Source: Bacillus thuringiensis (lineage in GTDB: Bacteria; Bacillota; Bacilli; Bacillales; Bacillaceae_G). Taken from it: a DNA stretch of 64,000 bases. Location: NCBI RefSeq assembly GCF_001182785.1, contig NZ_CP012099.1:2850501-2914500 (forward strand). The letters run 5' to 3'. The position numbers were made by a program, and so were the translations under genes. Positions 7,593-16,249 of this stretch are shown here, piece by piece; position 1 is the first letter of the stretch, and each line of letters opens with the position of its first letter. The notes beneath the pieces are model-generated. The model was not told the origin of the DNA, made no database searches, and saw only the letters and a program-made list of their open reading frames with translations.

Positions 7593-9158
7593 CTATAAAA
7601 TTTTTACTTTAACAGTTTTTCTTCCCCAATTCATAGCTTTACTTTTTGACCCCATTAATACATCAATACGATTACCTTTAATTGCGCTTCCAGTATCACC
7701 AGCGATAGCTTCTCCATAACCTTCTACCCATACTTTAGATCCTAATGGGATTACTTTCGGGTCGACTGCGATAATTCTCATATTCGGATTTGCCGTTAAA
7801 TCATGCCCCATCGCAGTTAAAACGCGTCCACCATATGTACCATTTTCACTTGGATCAGCAGTATACGCTGTCGCTACTACCGTTAATTCACGTTTAGCAG
7901 ACTGTATGTTGTTTTTTGATACTTCTTTCGCTCTTTCTTCTTCTTTAGCTTTTGCTATTTCTCTTGCTCTTTCTTCTTCCTTAGCTTTTGCTATTTCTTG
8001 CGCTTTCTCTTCTTCTTCTTTAGCTTTTGCTATTTCTCTTGCTTTCTCTTCTTCTTTAGCTTTTGCTATTTCTCTTGCTCTCTCTTCTTCTTTAGCTTTT
8101 GCTATTTCTTGCGCTCTCTCTTCTTCTTTAGCTTTTGCTATTTCTCTTGCTTTCTCTTCTTCTTTAGCTTTTGCTTTTGCTATTTCTCTTGCTCTCTCTT
8201 CTTCTTTTGCTTTTGCTATTTCTTGCGCTCTCTCTTCTTCTTTAGCTTTTGCTATTTCTTGCACTTTTTCTTCTTCTTTAACTTTTGCCTCTTCTTTAGG
8301 CTTTACTATTTCTTGCGCTTTCGGTTCTTCTTTAACTTTTACTTCTTCTTTGACTTTTGCCTCTTCTTTAGGCTTTACTATTTCTTGCGCTTTCGGTTCT
8401 TCTTTAACTTTTACTTCTTCTTTGACTTTTGCCTCTTCTTTAGGCTTTACTATTTCTTGTGCTTTCGGTTCTTCTTTAACTTTTACTTCTTCTTTAACCT
8501 TTGCCTCTTCTTTAGGCTTTACTATTTCTTGTGCTTTCGGTTCTTCTTTAACTTTTACTTCTTCTTTGACTTTTACTTCTTCTTTAGGCTTTACTATTTC
8601 TTGTGCTTTCGTTGTTTCTTTCGCTTTTGCTACTTTCTGCGTCTTTACTTCTTTCTTTTCTTTAACTGATTTTTGTACTTTCGTTACTTGCTTCGTTTTC
8701 TCTTCAGTTTTCTTTTCAGTTGGTGCTGTACTTGATAGGAAAGAAACGTTTGCATAAGCAGTTTTTCCTTTATACTCAAATTGCAGCCATCCGTCTTTTA
8801 CTTGATGCGTTGATTCAATTACATCATCTTTTTTTAGTCTGCCAAGAATTTCTGAATCTGTGTTTGCTTCGGTACGTACATTTAACAAATTCGCCGTTAC
8901 ATGATACACATCTTTTGTAAACTCCGAACTTACAAACACTTCTTTACCGTTCAATTCAATTTTTGACCAGCCATCTTCGGTATTGATGACTTTTAACTCT
9001 TGCCCATTCTTTACTTTTTCGACCACTTTTGATTCTGTAGTCGGTTTTTCACGTACGTTAAGTACATCTGCTGTTACGATTGTTTCTGCGGTAGCAGTTG
9101 TGGTAAACGCCCCCAATCCAAAAATAGTTGCTGTTGCTGCGCCAATTACTTTTTTCAT
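7593..9158 (-). CDS. entB: SH3b-3D domain cell-wall protein, EntA/EntB/EntC/EntFM family
   Basis: The protein begins MKKVIGAATATIFGLGAF with a signal peptide cut near ATAE. The ATG at 9158 is preferred because GGAGG lies 5 nt before it; an upstream ATG overlaps that site. Two bacterial SH3 domains follow (about residues 30-85 and 90-145; VLNVREKPTTESKVV and LLNVRTEANTDSEIL). Next comes a Lys/Glu repeat region of roughly 240 residues. The C-terminus is a 3D domain (TAYTADP, TANPNMRIIAVDP, GDTGSAIKGNRIDVLM), named for its three Asp; 3D domains resemble lytic transglycosylases. B. cereus relatives are secreted wall proteins called enterotoxins or endopeptidase-like, affecting cell shape, adhesion and virulence. 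The entB symbol is inferred from architecture and the neighbourhood I remember, so the paralogue is less certain than the family. Confidence 0.8.
   Translation of the reverse strand: MKKVIGAATATIFGLGAFTTTATAETIVTADVLNVREKPTTESKVVEKVKNGQELKVINTEDGWSKIELNGKEVFVSSEFTKDVYHVTANLLNVRTEANTDSEILGRLKKDDVIESTHQVKDGWLQFEYKGKTAYANVSFLSSTAPTEKKTEEKTKQVTKVQKSVKEKKEVKTQKVAKAKETTKAQEIVKPKEEVKVKEEVKVKEEPKAQEIVKPKEEAKVKEEVKVKEEPKAQEIVKPKEEAKVKEEVKVKEEPKAQEIVKPKEEAKVKEEVKVKEEPKAQEIVKPKEEAKVKEEEKVQEIAKAKEEERAQEIAKAKEEERAREIAKAKAKEEEKAREIAKAKEEERAQEIAKAKEEERAREIAKAKEEEKAREIAKAKEEEEKAQEIAKAKEEERAREIAKAKEEERAKEVSKNNIQSAKRELTVVATAYTADPSENGTYGGRVLTAMGHDLTANPNMRIIAVDPKVIPLGSKVWVEGYGEAIAGDTGSAIKGNRIDVLMGSKSKAMNWGRKTVKVKIL
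7918..8615 (-). repeat. In-frame tandem repeats in the EntB-like gene (72-bp and 36-bp units)
   Basis: Two repeat classes lie side by side within the coding frame. The promoter-proximal block has about four copies of a 24-residue (72-bp) unit containing KVKEEPKAQEIVKPKEEA. The distal block has about ten copies of a 12-residue (36-bp) unit of the KEEERAREIAKA type, one with a two-residue KA insertion and one with an extra Glu. All lengths keep frame. The region is nearly all Lys, Glu, Ala and Ile/Val, and should form a long rod or charged helix between the SH3 and 3D domains. Copy number is expected to vary among strains. Confidence 0.9.
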
Positions 9159-9371
9159 ATTAGCCTCCATTATATTTTTTTGAATTTTATCAAATGTCTC
9201 TGTAAAATTGTATAATTTTACATAATATCAAAACATTTGCAACAGTATATTAATACGGCTTAATATACTGTTATTAAAACTCCTCACTTCAATACTAACA
9301 AATTCTTATTTCTAATTCTATATATTATAAATCTCCTTATCTTTTATAAAAGCCCCATGCCCTTCTTCACA

Positions 9372-9863
9372 CTAAATAGTTGTTGCAATTCCCGCCAAAA
9401 ATAAACTTACGATTGCTAAAATTTGAGTAGCGACTATAGCCCCTCTTAAATGAAACTTATAATCTTTATATCCTTTCATACCTGCCGTACTAGGAATCAC
9501 AACAAACCTTGGAGTAATCCAGCAAAAAATTAGCCAATCAATTATAAGTAAATCTACTAAATTGAAAATCATTAAAATACCAAAAGTGTGTAAATAAGCA
9601 TCAATATACAATAATTTTTCATGCTTATGTAATATATATGTAGAAACGAAAGGACAACCGAAAAGAATAGCATTATATACAATATTAAAGTAAATGGTTT
9701 GCTTTTTTTCATGAATCGATTTTGGAAAAACTACTTTTTGAATATCTTTCGGATAATCAGTTAACGATAGTCGAGGATTATAATATAAGGACCCTAAAAT
9801 CATTACGGATAGTACAGTAGACATGATGACACCAACGTACATCATTTGCTCAAATTGATTCAT
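9372..9863 (-). CDS. Unrecognised integral membrane protein
   Basis: The roughly 163-residue hydrophobic protein has about four membrane segments: MMYVGVIMSTVLSVMILG, NAILFGCPFVSTYIL, FGILMIFNLVDLLIIDWLIF and IVATQILAIVSLFLAGIA. No family is recognised. AAAGGGTGA lies 9 nt before the ATG at 9863; the ATG at 9872 abuts that site and is less likely. The gene stands alone, and a broken acetyltransferase fragment lies behind it on the other strand. Confidence 0.6.
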   Translation of the reverse strand: MNQFEQMMYVGVIMSTVLSVMILGSLYYNPRLSLTDYPKDIQKVVFPKSIHEKKQTIYFNIVYNAILFGCPFVSTYILHKHEKLLYIDAYLHTFGILMIFNLVDLLIIDWLIFCWITPRFVVIPSTAGMKGYKDYKFHLRGAIVATQILAIVSLFLAGIATTI

Positions 9864-9947
9864 ACGCTTCATTCACCCTTTCTGTAATTACTATGTTGAT
9901 CATTCACTTAATTACACATTGTATGTACGTACATAATCAAAAATTAA

Positions 9948-10112
9948 CAACTAGCTTTAATAGCGAAGCAAACAGATGTAAACGTACTAAAAGCAATGAT
10001 CGATCCAAATAATATCCCTTCTCGTAAAATTTTACTAAGCGTAGGTTTTACATCGGAGAAAGTTTGTGAGATTGATGGATTATCTGGGGAAATTTTGAGC
10101 ACATACATATAA
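9948..10112 (+). pseudogene. C-terminal remnant of a GNAT acetyltransferase
   Basis: From 9948 to the TAA at 10112 one frame encodes about 54 residues with no start. It contains DPNNIPSRKILLSVGF, the typical C-terminal helix-strand of GNAT enzymes (N-x-x-S-x-K-x-L-x-x-x-G-F), ending GEILSTYI. An in-frame TAA lies directly upstream at 9945 and no N-terminal acetyltransferase sequence precedes it. This is a deletion remnant followed by a strong terminator, perhaps that of the lost gene. Confidence 0.7.
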
Positions 10113-10116
10113 TTAC

Positions 10117-10154
10117 AAAAAGGCAGTGCTACTTATGTAGCACTGCCTTTTTCT
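10117..10154 (+). terminator. Strong Rho-independent terminator
   Basis: AAAGGCAGTGCTAC/GTAGCACTGCCTTT is a near-perfect stem with a 4-nt loop and T-runs. It lies just after the GNAT remnant, so it probably belonged to the intact gene. Confidence 0.9.
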
Positions 10155-10267
10155 TTATTGGAATAATCCTTTTCCTTTATTCATTTACTTATAAAGTATT
10201 GTCAGTTCTTCTTTATGTTCTGTATTTCCACATTATAAATATTTCACGTCAAGGAGAGATGACTGAA

Positions 10268-11605
10268 ATGAATAATCAAAAAATTGAACTTACTGGTCGT
10301 ATCGTTACACCTAATGATCCTGATTATAATTCAGCGCGTGAAGAATTCAATACATTCTTCAACAAATTTCCGTTAATCATTGTTTTTGCTCAAAATACAC
10401 AGGATGTAGTAAACGCGGTTCGCTGGTCAAGGCTACATAACGTTCCTATACGCATGCGCTCTGGACGTCATAATTATGAGGCATTATCCGTCAGTAATGC
10501 TGGTCTTGTAATTGATGTAAGTGAAATGAAACAATTAGAAATAGATCACAATAATGGAACTGTAACTATTGGGACTGGATGGAGAAATATTTCTTTAATT
10601 GAAACACTTGCTGCTGAAGGGTTAGTTGTGCCGAGTGGTGTTTGTCCTACTCCCGGGATTGCAGGTGTTACTTTAGGTGGCGGACATAGTATTCTCTCTC
10701 GTCCGTTTGGATTGACTCTCGATCATTTACTTGAATTAGAAATGGTAGACGCGAATGGTTGTATAATACGCGCTAACGCCAAGTGTAACTCCGATCTCTA
10801 TTGGGCTTCGCGCGGTGCTGGTGGTGGTAACTTTGGAATATGTACTTCGTTTAAGTTTAGAACACATAAAATTAATACGGTAGGATTTGCAGAAATAAGC
10901 TGGGGGATATCAGATTTAAAACCTGTATTAACCTCTTGGCAAGAATATACGCTACCTTGCGCTAATAAACGACTTACAACTACTCTTTTTATGTCTGCAG
11001 GATTAGAACCATCATTATTAATGCAAGGTGTATTTCTCGGTTCTGTTCAAGAATTGCAGACGCTACTACAGCCATTATTAGAAGCCGGTTCACCACTGCA
11101 AGTAACTATCGAAGAAATACCATGGGCAGAAGCAGCAGCGAAAATAGCTGAGAAGCAACCTGCAACACCTTTACCATTTAAAAGTGTAGGTCCATATGTG
11201 TATGAACTACTACCAGAAGAAGGACTATCCATTATCGATCACTTTATTAATAATGCACCTCCCTTTTCCACCACCTCCGTATTTTTCCACGGATTAGGCG
11301 GTGCTGTTGCTGAGGTGCCAAATGAGGCGACTGCTTATTTTTACCGAAAAGCACTATCAAACATGTCAATATTCGCTACTTGGGAGCAACCAGAAGGTGC
11401 TGGCGGAAGTATTCGATGGGTTGAAGACTTCCGTTTGGCAATGCTTCCATTTACAAAAGGTGTCTATGTTAATACTCCTGACCTATCCATTAAAAATTGG
11501 CCAGATGCATACTTCAGTTGCAACTTTGACCGATTAATGGAAGTAAAAGCAAAATATGATCCGAAAAATGTCTTTAACTTTCCGCAAAGTATTCCGCTTT
11601 TTTAA
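10268..11605 (+). CDS. FAD-binding oxidoreductase, berberine-bridge-enzyme (BBE) type
   Basis: The 446-residue enzyme has a PP-loop FAD domain: H68 in RMRSGRHNYE and C126 in PSGVCPTPGIAGVTLGGG. These are the two positions that bind FAD covalently in bicovalent BBE-like flavoproteins. A GAGGGNFGICTSFKFRTH segment follows, and the short C-terminal BBE domain contains YDPKNVFNFPQSIP. B. subtilis relatives are YvdP/CotQ and YgaK. It probably oxidises a sugar or alcohol; the substrate is unknown. The start at 10268 is chosen from AAGGAG 11 nt upstream; an ATG at 10259 lies too close to that site. It is transcribed alone. Confidence 0.85.
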   Translation: MNNQKIELTGRIVTPNDPDYNSAREEFNTFFNKFPLIIVFAQNTQDVVNAVRWSRLHNVPIRMRSGRHNYEALSVSNAGLVIDVSEMKQLEIDHNNGTVTIGTGWRNISLIETLAAEGLVVPSGVCPTPGIAGVTLGGGHSILSRPFGLTLDHLLELEMVDANGCIIRANAKCNSDLYWASRGAGGGNFGICTSFKFRTHKINTVGFAEISWGISDLKPVLTSWQEYTLPCANKRLTTTLFMSAGLEPSLLMQGVFLGSVQELQTLLQPLLEAGSPLQVTIEEIPWAEAAAKIAEKQPATPLPFKSVGPYVYELLPEEGLSIIDHFINNAPPFSTTSVFFHGLGGAVAEVPNEATAYFYRKALSNMSIFATWEQPEGAGGSIRWVEDFRLAMLPFTKGVYVNTPDLSIKNWPDAYFSCNFDRLMEVKAKYDPKNVFNFPQSIPLF

Positions 11606-11622
11606 CTGTTTAAATATTTTTC

Positions 11623-11668
11623 AAACTGCTAAGTAAACATGCATGTTATATTGTTTATTTAGCAGTTT
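11623..11668 (+). terminator. Hairpin downstream of the BBE gene
   Basis: AAACTGCTAA-TAAACA pairs with TGTTTATTTAGCAGTTT (one mismatch) around a 12-nt loop. There is no clear T-run on the plus side, so it may be a processing or weak termination hairpin. Confidence 0.5.
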
Positions 11669-11700
11669 AGTATAAAGGCTCTTTTGTTTACATAATAATA

Positions 11701-13248
11701 TTATGTAGTGCAATGTATTGCTCTTTCATTTCTCTTTTTACTTATAATGACTCTTCCTATACTAAAAGCAAAAGCAATAAAAAATATAGTACTACCCATT
11801 AGAAATACTAAATTATAACTACGAATAATTCCTTGCTTATATTTTTCCTTTAGTTGCTTGTAAATCTTGTTCTCCTCATCAGTTTTTAATACTATCTGTT
11901 GTTTTTTATTTATTGCTTGCAATACTTGTTCCCTTTCTAAATTTGACAAATCACTTTTTTTAATCACCGTCACTACTTCCCTATTTATCTTCTCTTTTTC
12001 AACTAACAACTGATGATTCAGAAACATCACCAGTATTGCTACCCCAACAATACTTCCAACTGTTCTAGAAATATTACATATACTTGCAGCAACACCTGAC
12101 TTTTCAATCGGTACACTTAAAACTGCTGTTGTTGTATACGGTGCTAATGTGCACCCAGTTCCAATCCCAACGATTATTAATCGCCAAATATAATCCCATG
12201 TAGTAAAATTTGAATCTATTTGACTAAATAAATATGATGCTACGATAAATGTTAATAGCCCTATACTACCTACTAATGAGCTTCCCCGCTTTGCTGCAAT
12301 TGGTGTTACGATTACTGTAACAAGCATTGAAACAATCGCTAGTGTGCTAATTATTAAACCTGACTGTAATTCAGACATACCTTCTACTTGAACGAAATAA
12401 AAAGCAAGTATAAACAAAAAGTTCATTAATCCCATTCCAACAAAGAATAAAGAAAAATTCGAGATTGAAAACTCTTTATTTGTGAATAACTTTAATGGCA
12501 ACATTGGATTTTCACTTTTCTTTTCAATGATAAAAAATAATATAAAACCTATGAGTGAGAGCATAAAAAGAAGTATTAAGCTTATCGTGCTTAAATGGTT
12601 TGTATTTACTTGTATGAGTGCATATACAAGTAAGCATAGTGCAGATGCAGAAGTAATCATACCTGCCCAATCTATTTTAGAGCTTGCAGCATGATCATAG
12701 GATTCCTTAATACAAAGAATCACGAAGATGAAAGATAATATACCAACTGGAACATTAATAAAAAACACCCAGCTCCAATTCAATTTGTCAGTTAAAATGC
12801 CTCCAAGTGAAGGGCCAATTGCCGCTGCTAATCCCCCAAAAGCTCCCATGATGCCTCCTATCATACCTTGTTTCTCTCTCGGTACTAAATTAAGACCTAG
12901 CGGCATAGCAACTGGTACGATAACTGCTGCGGAAATTCCTTGTATTATCCTAAAAGCTACTAATGTATGAAAAGAAGTGGCTATACCACACATAAACGAA
13001 CTAATAGAAAATCCCAATAAACCAATAATATATAGCTTCTTGCGACCAAACTGATCCGCCAGACGTGCTGCAATTAATAAACACGATACAAAGGCGACAT
13101 TATAACTATTAGCAACCCAAGAAATTGTATCAATTGAAGTATGAAATGTCTTTGTCATTTCTGGTAATGTGATATTCACAATATTTGAATCTAAAATCGC
13201 CATAAAAAAGCCTGCAATTAAAGCTATTAATGCAAATTTATTCCTCAT
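11701..13248 (-). CDS. DHA2-family (EmrB/QacA) drug:H+ antiporter
   Basis: The roughly 515-residue MFS protein has 14 predicted membrane segments. Family motifs are visible: LDSNIVNITLPEM in the first segment, RLADQFGRKKLYIIG as motif A, and GPSLGGILTDKLNWSWVFFINVP as motif C. A hydrophilic insertion before the last segment (about 430-490) is rich in Lys and Glu. It is likely a proton-driven multidrug exporter in the cytoplasmic membrane. The ATG at 13248 follows AAGGGTGG by 5 nt. It lies 20 bp downstream of a tetR gene in the same direction, so the two form an operon in which the substrate is probably also the TetR inducer. Confidence 0.9.
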   Translation of the reverse strand: MRNKFALIALIAGFFMAILDSNIVNITLPEMTKTFHTSIDTISWVANSYNVAFVSCLLIAARLADQFGRKKLYIIGLLGFSISSFMCGIATSFHTLVAFRIIQGISAAVIVPVAMPLGLNLVPREKQGMIGGIMGAFGGLAAAIGPSLGGILTDKLNWSWVFFINVPVGILSFIFVILCIKESYDHAASSKIDWAGMITSASALCLLVYALIQVNTNHLSTISLILLFMLSLIGFILFFIIEKKSENPMLPLKLFTNKEFSISNFSLFFVGMGLMNFLFILAFYFVQVEGMSELQSGLIISTLAIVSMLVTVIVTPIAAKRGSSLVGSIGLLTFIVASYLFSQIDSNFTTWDYIWRLIIVGIGTGCTLAPYTTTAVLSVPIEKSGVAASICNISRTVGSIVGVAILVMFLNHQLLVEKEKINREVVTVIKKSDLSNLEREQVLQAINKKQQIVLKTDEENKIYKQLKEKYKQGIIRSYNLVFLMGSTIFFIAFAFSIGRVIISKKRNERAIHCTT

Positions 13249-13268
13249 TTCTGCCACCCTTATTCGTT

Positions 13269-13844
13269 TTATTGATTTAAAATGCCACTCACAAATAAAT
13301 TTACACATGTCTCTATATACTCTTCTAATTGAATTTCTTCTTCCGATATACTTACATTCATAATGTATAAAAACAATTGTCCATAAAACATATTCGCTAT
13401 CAAACGGTAATTACAGGTAGAAATGTGTCCCTTCTCACCAAGTTGCTTTAAATATTTTTCTAAGTGGTTCACTAGATGTGAATTCAACTCATGTAGTAAT
13501 GCTTTCATTTCACTATTTTGTCTTGATTCTATTAGCGCAGCCCAAATATAATTTAGCTTTGGCAAATTGATTTGAATGTATGTTTCCGCCACTTTCGTCA
13601 AATCCTTATGTAAATCACCAGTAAACTGCTCTTCTATTTCATCTAACAAAGCCACTGGTGTCGTACGTAATATAATGCTCTCCCTAAAAAGATTTTCCTT
13701 ATTTTTAAAATTACGAAATATCGTTAACTCGTTTACCCCTGCTTTTTCTGCTACTTCACGAATTGTTGTCGCTGTATATCCTTTTTCACCAAACAATAAC
13801 GTAGCAGCTTCCATAACTTTTTCTCGTGCTGTTAATTTCCCCAT
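13269..13844 (-). CDS. TetR-family transcriptional repressor
   Basis: The 191-residue protein has a TetR helix-turn-helix at residues 5-50 (AREKVMEAATLLFGEKGYTATTIREVAEKAGV, then FRNFKNKENLF). A helical ligand-binding domain follows, ending FVSGILNQ. GGAGG lies 7 nt before the ATG at 13844. Directly upstream of that site is a 30-bp perfect palindrome, the expected operator. It is co-transcribed with the DHA2 efflux gene, so it should repress both and release on binding a drug or metabolite. Confidence 0.9.
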   Translation of the reverse strand: MGKLTAREKVMEAATLLFGEKGYTATTIREVAEKAGVNELTIFRNFKNKENLFRESIILRTTPVALLDEIEEQFTGDLHKDLTKVAETYIQINLPKLNYIWAALIESRQNSEMKALLHELNSHLVNHLEKYLKQLGEKGHISTCNYRLIANMFYGQLFLYIMNVSISEEEIQLEEYIETCVNLFVSGILNQ

Positions 13845-13860
13845 CTTTATTCCTCCAATC

Positions 13861-13890
13861 AATATGTTAGTAAGTACTTACTAACATATT
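13861..13890. promoter_or_regulatory. 30-bp perfect palindrome, probable TetR operator
   Basis: AATATGTTAGTAAGT and its exact inverse meet between 13875 and 13876. The site lies 16 bp upstream of the tetR start, within the expected promoter/leader, as for autoregulated TetR-efflux operons. Confidence 0.85.
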
Positions 13891-13898
13891 ATCATAAA

Positions 13899-13934
13899 AG
13901 AAAAATGAAAGTAACTAGTTACTTTCATTTTTCT
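13899..13934 (-). terminator. Terminator of the sigma/anti-sigma operon
   Basis: AGAAAAATGAAAGTAACT followed at once by its inverse gives an 18-bp perfect dyad ending in a T-rich stretch. It lies 14 bp past the anti-sigma stop and insulates the tetR promoter. Confidence 0.75.
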
Positions 13935-13947
13935 GAAATCTCATTCT

Positions 13948-14946
13948 CTATTCCACCACCGAAAGTAAAACTTTCTCAAGCTCATTTTTAGACAACATAC
14001 TATCATTTATATACACTTGATATGCATTTCTTCCTTCCCTTGCTGGCACAACTATTTTCATAGCCCGTACATGCGATTCTTTATACTCACCGAATGTAAC
14101 GTTATAGCCATTTAATTTATATTTCTTTATATCTCCAGTAAAATTAGGTCCTCTTTCAGATGGTTTATCAAATGGTCTATCAATAAAGTAATCTTTATAT
14201 TCTCCTTCAACAATTTCTAATTGATGAATTGTAAAACCTAATTCTGCATCTGAAGTATGTGGCTGTTTTTTTACATTTTGATTTTCATATCTCATCGTAA
14301 TAAGCGGCATAGGTTTTCCAAGTGTTGCTTCGGCTTTTACCTCTTCCAATACTAATTGATGTCCAACTGGAATATACGTTGGATGCTTAACCGGAAAACC
14401 AGTTATTTGTTCAGCTTGTTCAAATGTATAGGTAAAATGTTGATCTATTCTTTCTTCATATGTATGTAATTGTTCCATTACTTCTCTATCTCTCGTTTCT
14501 TCATCAGCATTTAGACGATCGGTTGCTGTATATTGTCTTTTTCCATTCTCTACGACACTTACTTTTTTATAAAAATAGTACGATTCCTGTAATAAAGTTA
14601 CATACTTATCAAAGTCCTTTTCTGTAAATATACTTTTAGCAATTTCTATACGTTCCATTACGCCATTATAACCATCCTCAGTCATTCCCATATCTTGTCT
14701 TGCTTTTTCTGGTGTCCCTACAATTTTATCCATTAATGTTGTACCTGCAAAAGTACCGGTCGGTATTAAAATTGCCGCAGCTACAAAGCCAAGTAATAAC
14801 TTTTTCTTCATAGAAACCTTCCTTTTCATTTTCGACTGTTGGTATTTATAAAAAGAGGTTTGCACTTTATTATCTAAATTTGGAGACGGCTCTATATTCT
14901 CTGCTTTTCTTTTTAGTTCATTTGTTACATATCTTTCAAAATCCAT
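13948..14946 (-). CDS. Probable membrane anti-sigma factor
   Basis: The 332-residue protein has a short cytoplasmic N-terminus of about 48 residues (DFERYVTNELKRKAENIEPS), one membrane segment (KLLLGFVAAAILIPTGTFAG, about 49-68), and a large extracytoplasmic domain. The exterior contains FEQAEQITGFPVKHPTYIPVG, a pattern seen in DUF4367-like and related anti-sigma or regulator exteriors. Its start overlaps the sigma-factor gene by 11 bp, so translation is coupled. By family logic it holds the ECF sigma factor at the membrane; the signal is unknown. Confidence 0.75.
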   Translation of the reverse strand: MDFERYVTNELKRKAENIEPSPNLDNKVQTSFYKYQQSKMKRKVSMKKKLLLGFVAAAILIPTGTFAGTTLMDKIVGTPEKARQDMGMTEDGYNGVMERIEIAKSIFTEKDFDKYVTLLQESYYFYKKVSVVENGKRQYTATDRLNADEETRDREVMEQLHTYEERIDQHFTYTFEQAEQITGFPVKHPTYIPVGHQLVLEEVKAEATLGKPMPLITMRYENQNVKKQPHTSDAELGFTIHQLEIVEGEYKDYFIDRPFDKPSERGPNFTGDIKKYKLNGYNVTFGEYKESHVRAMKIVVPAREGRNAYQVYINDSMLSKNELEKVLLSVVE

Positions 14947-15514
14947 TTACTTCTTCCTCCCTTTCGTTTGGCATTTGCTCCATTTCCATTCTTAATCGTT
15001 TTAGTGCTGTGTGTAGTCGAGATTTCACTGTACCAATAGGGGTTTGAAGAAGTGCAGCAATTTCATCCAATCTATATTCATGGAAGTAACGCATAATAAC
15101 TACTTCACGATGTTTATAAGATAAATTTTGTACAACTTCTACTAATTCACTTCGTGTTTCTTTATGTAAAATAGCTTCATCCATTATGTAAGACCGATCT
15201 TGTTCATACATTTTCTTCTTTTCAAAGATTCGAAATCGTCGCCACGATTTACGACGCCAATCCTGTACTTCCTTGACAACTAGTCCATGTAACCAAAAAC
15301 GAAATGAACGATTCCTATCATAGTTTGTTATGGACTTCCACATGTTGATGTACACTTCATTAACTATATCGTCTACATCTTGGTTTTGACTTCCTACTAA
15401 AAATACTACTGTTCTATAAATATCTTTACATGTATATTCATAAATAATCTGAAAGGCTTCTTGGTCCCCAGACTCCATTTTATATAGCCATTCTTTTAAT
15501 TGTACTTCATCCAA
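14936..15514 (-). CDS. ECF-type RNA polymerase sigma factor
   Basis: The 192-residue protein shows region 2 (FQIIYEYTCKDIYRTVVFLVG, then DVDDIVNEVYINMWKSI, about 20-70) and region 4 (LSYKHREVVIMRYFHEYRLDEIAALLQTPIGTVKSRLHTALKRLR, about 130-175). Region 3 is absent, as expected for ECF factors. GAGAGGGGAACG precedes the ATG. The downstream overlapping gene is the probable anti-sigma factor. A plausible ECF promoter just upstream suggests autoregulation. I cannot say which B. subtilis ECF factor is closest. Confidence 0.9.
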   Translation of the reverse strand: MDEVQLKEWLYKMESGDQEAFQIIYEYTCKDIYRTVVFLVGSQNQDVDDIVNEVYINMWKSITNYDRNRSFRFWLHGLVVKEVQDWRRKSWRRFRIFEKKKMYEQDRSYIMDEAILHKETRSELVEVVQNLSYKHREVVIMRYFHEYRLDEIAALLQTPIGTVKSRLHTALKRLRMEMEQMPNEREEEVNGF

Positions 15515-15547
15515 AGTTTCGTTCCCCTCTCGTAATCTTTCACACTA

Positions 15548-15575
15548 TATTCGCTCGTTTTTTACAAAAGGTTCA
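15548..15575 (-). promoter_or_regulatory. Candidate autoregulatory ECF promoter
   Basis: On the minus strand TGAACC (15570-15575) and CGAATA (15548-15553) are separated by 16 bp. This resembles the TGAAC / CGTC-type promoters of ECF factors. It lies 34 bp upstream of the sigma gene start. Confidence 0.45.
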
Positions 15576-15645
15576 TTTTACATGAAAATTTATTTATTAC
15601 AATAAAAATATAAGGTATATTTTTAAGAAAAGGAGGATTTCAAGA

Positions 15646-16128
15646 ATGAATCAAGAGGATAAAATTTACGCTGAAAAAGTGTTAAAAAATCTATTCATCG
15701 GATCACAAGTTGATGGATTACAATTTGGTATTTCTCCAGCCGCTATAAAGATTCATTTCACAAACTTTCACGACTCAGTTGATTATGACGGACAATTATA
15801 TATCAATATCGAATCCAAATGGTGTTTATTTAATAAACCTCAAAAAAGATACCCATTAAATGAAGATGAATTTGAAGTTTATTCTGAGGAAGAAGAATAT
15901 GAAAGAATATTTAAGGTAAGAAGACAAAAAGTTACCGATATACAACTTGGCTTAGAAAGCCCTCATTTAATTATTACATTAGATAGTGGACAAATTATTT
16001 TTGTAAATGGTTTTCATGATTATTATGAATGTTGGCAATCTGGTGTTCTATGTGAGCAATGGCTTGTAGTCGCTGCACCTGGGAATGAAATCGCCACTTG
16101 GGCTCCCGATGAGTTTATCGATAAATAA
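15646..16128 (+). CDS. Unrecognised 160-residue soluble protein
   Basis: The protein starts after AAAGGAGG with good spacing. It is acidic and aromatic-rich, with no signal peptide or membrane segment. Notable stretches are HFTNFHDSVDYDGQLYINIESKW, an acidic EEEEYERIFKVRRQKV and a C-terminal QWLVVAAPGNEIATWAPDEF. I do not recognise a family; the compact alpha/beta look and isolated position are compatible with an orphan immunity-type protein, but this is speculation. The next gene lies 121 bp downstream in the same direction. Confidence 0.6.
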   Translation: MNQEDKIYAEKVLKNLFIGSQVDGLQFGISPAAIKIHFTNFHDSVDYDGQLYINIESKWCLFNKPQKRYPLNEDEFEVYSEEEEYERIFKVRRQKVTDIQLGLESPHLIITLDSGQIIFVNGFHDYYECWQSGVLCEQWLVVAAPGNEIATWAPDEFIDK

Positions 16129-16249
16129 ACTGTCTTCACGAAGAAGAACCGAAGATATTTTATGAACTACATAACTATTTCTATTACACTTAAACGAATG
16201 ACCATTTTACTTTAATAGAACTCACTTTATTAAAGCTGAAAGGATGATA

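Noticed and set aside
7906..8757. Long plus-strand frames rich in Phe/Ser/Leu opposite the EntB-like gene
   Set aside because: They are antisense shadows of the Lys/Glu-rich repeats (AAA/GAA codons read backwards); no ribosome binding site and low-complexity composition.
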